This document shows, piece by piece, positions 31,960-35,538 of a stretch of DNA of 35,538 nt. Position 1 is the stretch's first letter. Every line of letters starts with the position of its first letter. The notes under the pieces were generated by a model that searched no databases, had not been told where the DNA came from, and was given only the letters and a program-made list of their open reading frames with translations. The stretch is from Pontibacterium sp049599735 (GTDB lineage: Bacteria; Pseudomonadota; Gammaproteobacteria; Pseudomonadales; Balneatricaceae): assembly GCA_049599735.1 (NCBI GenBank), contig JBMYOX010000037.1, forward strand, positions 1 through 35,538, written 5' to 3'. The translations under genes were made by a program, and so were the position numbers.

Positions 31960-34321
31960 GATCAGACTCCTTTTTAGTACGCCGGGGTAAATTGCCCTGC
32001 AGCAGGCAGGCCAGCGCAGGAATCAGGATCAGGGCACCGAGCATATTCCAGATAAACATAAAGGTCAGCAACACCCCCATATCCGCCTGAAAACGAATCG
32101 GTGACAACAACCAAAGCACCACCCCAATCGCCAGCGTCACGCCGGTAAAGGCTACTGATTTACCCGTGCTTTTTAAGGTTTCCAGGTAAGCATCCGGCAG
32201 ATCGTAACCCTGCACCAGATAGGTATTTAATTTGGAATAGATATAAATGCCGTAATCCACACCAATGCCCACCCCCAGCGCAATAACCGGTAACGTGGCC
32301 ACTTTCACCCCGATACCCAGTTGCGCCATCAATGCCTGACAGAGTAAAGAGGTCAGCGCCAGCGGTGCAATAATGCAGAATACGGTTTTTAATGACCGGA
32401 AGGTCAGCAGACAAAGCACACTGACCACGCCATACACCCACCAGAGCATCTCGTACTGTGCCACCGAGATCACTTCATTCGTTGCCGCTTCAAAACCGGC
32501 ATTACCGGCTGCCATCAGGAATTTAATATCCTCCCGGTTATGCTGGCGGGCAAACTGATCAATGGCCCGCGTCAGTCCCTGCAGCGTTTCTGCACGATGA
32601 TCATCCAGAAAGATAATAACCGGCAACAGGGAACAATCCGTATTCATCAGGCCTTTAGGCACATAAGATAATGAGGCATTAATTACCATCTGATTGCGGC
32701 TGACCGAGCGCCATTTCAGGCTGCCCTCGTTCAAACCCGCCGTCACCCGTTCTGACACATCAGCCAGCGAAATACTGCTCTGCACACCGGGAGTATTCTT
32801 TAAACTGTGCTGAAAACGATCCACCAGAGACAAGGTTTCAAAACTACTACACTGCTCTTTGGCCGTTTTAACCATCACCACAAAGGTATCGCTGGAAGTG
32901 GAATAGTTTTGGGTAATAAACTGATTATCCAGATTGTAGCGTGAGTCAGCCCTGAGCTCAGGGGCTCCGGCTTCCAGATCTCCGATTTTAAGATCACGGC
33001 TCATGCCAATACCCAGCGCAGTTAAAGCCAGCGCCACCACCAGTGCCACAACCGCACCTTTAGGCCGGGCAAAAACTGTCACCAGCGACCAGTAGCTGTG
33101 CTTTTTCTCCAGCGTACGGGCCGCCCGTTCAGTCGCTTTTTTACCTACCCCGGCATAAGACATTAACACCGGCAGCAGCAGTAAATTAGTCAGTATTATC
33201 ACCGCCACACCCACCGAAGCTGCCACCGCCAGATCCTGGATCACCTCAATTTTGATCACACTCAGGGTCACAAAACCCAGCCCATCGGATAAGAGTGCTA
33301 TTAAACCCGGTATAAAAATCGCCCGAAAAGCGTATTGGGCCGCCAGTAATTTATCTGCCCCCCGTGCTGCTTCCAGGGTAATCGTATTAACAATCTGCAC
33401 GCCGTGACTGACGGCAATCGCAAAGACCAAAAAAGGCACCAGCATGGAATAAGGATCAAGCCCGTAGCCCAGTAACCGAAGCAGACCCAACTGCCAGATA
33501 ACCGCCACCAGCGAGCAGCCCAGCGGAATTAAAGTACCGGCCAGACTGCCCGAATAAAGGAACAACAGCACCAGCGTGACCAGAAACGCCACGGCAAAAA
33601 ACAGCGCAACCTGACTGGCGCCGTCAATCAGATCACCCACCACTTTGGCAAAACCGGTAATATGAATCGCGACACCCGGCCGTTGATATTTATCGCGAAT
33701 CAGTGCTTCCAGCCGGTGGGATAACTGCTGATAATCAAGTTTTTCACCCGATTGTGGATCGGTATCAAAAAGCGGCACCTGAATAATCGCCGATTTAAAA
33801 TTATTTGCGACTAACGTGCCTACGTGCCCGGAGCGCAGAATATTCAGCCGGATCTGTTCCAGACTTTCGGGTGAGCCGTCATAGGTTTGTGGAATAACCG
33901 GCCCGCCAACAAAACCTTCTTCTGTGACCTCCGTCCAGCGGATATTAGGTGTCCAGATCGACTTTAGCGCAGAGCGGTCCACACCCGGAATAAAAAAGAC
34001 TTCGTCCGTTACCTGCTTCAGCGTTTCCTGAAACTCCGCACTAAAAATATCACCGTCTGTCGCCTCAACCGACACCCGGATACTGTTGCCCAACCCTGCC
34101 AGATCATCACGGTAATCAAGAAAATGACTGACATAAGTATGATCAGAAGGAATCATTTTCACAAAACTGGCATCGGGCCGGATTTGGCTCGCCTGCCAGA
34201 CAAAACAAAGGCTTAGAAGAAAAAACAGGCCGACAACCAGTCCCCGGCGATAGAATAAAAATCGCTCCAGAAATTGTTCGCTGCTTTTAACCGGTGTGAG
34301 TAATAGGGTGGTCAGTTTCAT
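31946..34321 (-). CDS. MMPL/RND-family transporter
   Basis: The 791-residue protein has the MMPL duplicated layout. It starts with a membrane helix at about 28-46, then a periplasmic loop (about 50-230) and a five-helix sterol-sensing-like block at about 235-400. A further helix and loop follow, and a second block covers about 620-780 with GVGIGVDYGIYIYSKL. Both periplasmic domains and both membrane bundles look intact. Relatives in gammaproteobacteria are commonly found beside YCF48-like genes and outer-membrane DUF1302/DUF1329 proteins and are thought to move hydrophobic compounds; the substrate is unknown. It starts two bases after the YCF48-like gene's stop codon and overlaps the universal stress gene downstream. 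Confidence 0.9.
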   Translation of the reverse strand: MKLTTLLLTPVKSSEQFLERFLFYRRGLVVGLFFLLSLCFVWQASQIRPDASFVKMIPSDHTYVSHFLDYRDDLAGLGNSIRVSVEATDGDIFSAEFQETLKQVTDEVFFIPGVDRSALKSIWTPNIRWTEVTEEGFVGGPVIPQTYDGSPESLEQIRLNILRSGHVGTLVANNFKSAIIQVPLFDTDPQSGEKLDYQQLSHRLEALIRDKYQRPGVAIHITGFAKVVGDLIDGASQVALFFAVAFLVTLVLLFLYSGSLAGTLIPLGCSLVAVIWQLGLLRLLGYGLDPYSMLVPFLVFAIAVSHGVQIVNTITLEAARGADKLLAAQYAFRAIFIPGLIALLSDGLGFVTLSVIKIEVIQDLAVAASVGVAVIILTNLLLLPVLMSYAGVGKKATERAARTLEKKHSYWSLVTVFARPKGAVVALVVALALTALGIGMSRDLKIGDLEAGAPELRADSRYNLDNQFITQNYSTSSDTFVVMVKTAKEQCSSFETLSLVDRFQHSLKNTPGVQSSISLADVSERVTAGLNEGSLKWRSVSRNQMVINASLSYVPKGLMNTDCSLLPVIIFLDDHRAETLQGLTRAIDQFARQHNREDIKFLMAAGNAGFEAATNEVISVAQYEMLWWVYGVVSVLCLLTFRSLKTVFCIIAPLALTSLLCQALMAQLGIGVKVATLPVIALGVGIGVDYGIYIYSKLNTYLVQGYDLPDAYLETLKSTGKSVAFTGVTLAIGVVLWLLSPIRFQADMGVLLTFMFIWNMLGALILIPALACLLQGNLPRRTKKESDHAVQ

Positions 34322-34323
34322 GG

Positions 34324-35436
34324 TTAACCCTCACTGTCCGGCAGCAGCACCTGCGTAATGCCCGCATCACCCACTAATATCAGCCGATTATCGGTTGCCA
34401 GCACCGCTGATGAAAAACTGCTGCGGGTATTGCTCTCCAGTGCCTCAAAGCCCTCCGGGCGCTGGCGCAATAGCAAACCACCCTGCCCCAGTAACAACAA
34501 CGCACCCTCTGAATCACGCAGCGCACCGTTCAACGTAGCCCGGGCTGGAGTGACAACTGGCTGCCAGTTAATCCCCACAGATGAACGGAATAAATGCCCG
34601 CGCAAACCCATTACAAAAAGCTCACGACTGGCTTCCAGTGCAAAAAAGGAGCCTTCATAGGGCGAATCAAGAGCCTGCCATTTTTCAGTATTGGCGCGAC
34701 GCTTTAACAACAAACCGGCCTCACCCGCGATATAAAGATCACCGGCGGCTGTGGCGGTTAAAACATTTAAATGGAAACCTTCAGGGTTGGGTAAATGATG
34801 ATCCAGACTGACCCAGTGCTGACCACCATCCTGCGTCATCAGAAAAGTGCCATAAGCACCCAAAATGTAGCCCGTCTGCCGGTCACTAAACCAAACATCC
34901 AGCAGCGGTGAACCAGGCCCGTCTTCCAGAGAAAACTGTGCATCTTCAAGGCGATAACTCAAGGCTTCAAGCATCTCTTCATCCACAGCCACAGCCGTCG
35001 ACAACTGACGGATCTCCGCTTCCAGTGCTTCAATGCGTAACTGATTAATCCGCTCGCCATCCAACTGTAACGCCCAGTGTTCACCACCATCCTGCGTATG
35101 TAACACCGCCCCGTCATGACCAACCGCCCAGCCAAACTGCCCGTCCACAAAACTGACCGCCGTTAACAACACCGTGACCGGCACCTGCCCCTGCTGCCAA
35201 TGCTCACCCGCATCATCCGACAACAGTACAATGCCCTGCTCACCCACCGCCACCAATCGGTCTGCGGCACGGCTAATATCCAGCAATAACGAACGGCTTG
35301 CATCTTCAACAACCTCTGCTGAGGTGTGTAAACGATCCGTCTGCTGTACAGCACCTTCAGCGGCAACTGAGGCCTGAGTCCCGGATAAAATCAGCAACAG
35401 CACAAGCAACGGCGCTGTTAAAAAACTCCACTTCAT
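34324..35436 (-). CDS. YCF48/HCF136-like periplasmic beta-propeller
   Basis: The start is taken at ATG 35436, giving a 370-residue protein that opens with a signal peptide (MKWSFLTAPLLVLLLILSG, cleavage near SVAA/EGA). The upstream TTG in the same frame would put eleven extra residues before it. BNR/YCF48 blades recur: LLSDDAGEHWQQG, then WAVGHDGAVLHTQDGGEHW, then YILGAYGTFLMTQDGGQHW, with further less regular blades to the C-terminus. A charged helical insert (residues about 130-165) interrupts the propeller. HCF136 homologues assist photosystem II in phototrophs; here a non-photosynthetic role beside the MMPL exporter is likely, perhaps as a periplasmic partner. Confidence 0.85.
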   Translation of the reverse strand: MKWSFLTAPLLVLLLILSGTQASVAAEGAVQQTDRLHTSAEVVEDASRSLLLDISRAADRLVAVGEQGIVLLSDDAGEHWQQGQVPVTVLLTAVSFVDGQFGWAVGHDGAVLHTQDGGEHWALQLDGERINQLRIEALEAEIRQLSTAVAVDEEMLEALSYRLEDAQFSLEDGPGSPLLDVWFSDRQTGYILGAYGTFLMTQDGGQHWVSLDHHLPNPEGFHLNVLTATAAGDLYIAGEAGLLLKRRANTEKWQALDSPYEGSFFALEASRELFVMGLRGHLFRSSVGINWQPVVTPARATLNGALRDSEGALLLLGQGGLLLRQRPEGFEALESNTRSSFSSAVLATDNRLILVGDAGITQVLLPDSEG

Positions 35437-35455
35437 ATTCGCCCCGTTTTTATAA

Positions 35456-35538
35456 TTATTGGGTGACAAAACGTACCGCTAACAGTGACTGCTCCCCGCC
35501 CTTATCGGGCGAGGCTTCCAACTTCTTAGGCCGCTGCC
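35456..35538 (-). CDS. 3' end of an unidentified gene (partial)
   Basis: On the minus strand the only frame with a natural-looking codon pattern runs from the right edge to TAA at 35458-35456 and encodes the last 26 residues, ending QSLLAVRFVTQ. The alternating hydrophobic ending could be the last strand of an outer-membrane barrel, and DUF1302/DUF1329 genes often sit in this place, but too little is visible to assign a family. It ends 19 bases before the ATG of the YCF48-like gene, so the two are probably co-transcribed. Confidence 0.5.
   Translation of the reverse strand, partial: QRPKKLEASPDKGGEQSLLAVRFVTQ

Overview
The window looks like chromosomal DNA from a marine gammaproteobacterium, probably of the Oceanospirillaceae type. 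This is inferred from the protein families present (KpsMTE-type capsule export, FadB/FadA and FadD of Pseudomonas/Oceanospirillales character, periplasmic LigE ligase, DUF3461, an MMPL exporter beside a YCF48 propeller). No rRNA or other phylogenetic marker is present to confirm it.

Left part (1-11285): a surface-polysaccharide locus transcribed leftward. In transcription order it holds a small lipoprotein, kpsD-like outer-membrane exporter, kpsM, kpsT, kpsE, a large GT-B glycosyltransferase, a 933-residue sulfotransferase-like/coiled-coil protein, and a second methyltransferase-like/coiled-coil protein that runs off the left edge. The last three genes and the intergenic DNA between them are visibly more AT-rich than the rest. 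Both coiled-coil proteins carry internal tandem repeats (35-residue units in one, 82-residue units in the other). The locus abuts the 3' end of a tRNA-Ser(GGA) gene, a classic island boundary.

Middle (11286-21143): tRNA-Ser; a LysR regulator divergent from a two-subunit 3-oxoacid CoA-transferase operon; a periplasmic ATP-dependent DNA ligase; a SpoU-family RNA methyltransferase; a chemotaxis receptor; thiC; a small possible ribbon-helix-helix protein; and a DUF3461 gene. Several strong intrinsic terminators can be read.

21144-21890 is a 750-base non-coding stretch. It holds five copies of a 28-base palindromic repeat spaced at exactly 61 bases with unrelated spacers, which has the geometry and sequence look of a small, decaying type I-E CRISPR array with no cas genes in the window. 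A related REP-like palindrome lies nearby in inverted orientation, followed by AT-rich DNA, a dyad containing a perfect DnaA box, and the fadA terminator.

Right part (21891-35538): lipid catabolism, all leftward. fadB-fadA encode the beta-oxidation complex. A second, tightly packed group follows: acyl-CoA dehydrogenase, SCP2 protein, fadD, DUF2889 protein and a crotonase that lacks the usual hydratase glutamates and resembles enoyl-CoA isomerases. The last group is an overlapping set: the 3' end of an unidentified gene, a YCF48-like periplasmic propeller, an MMPL/RND exporter and a tandem universal-stress protein. Together the right half would import, activate and oxidise fatty acids, with the CoA-transferase in the middle of the window handling ketoacids such as acetoacetate.
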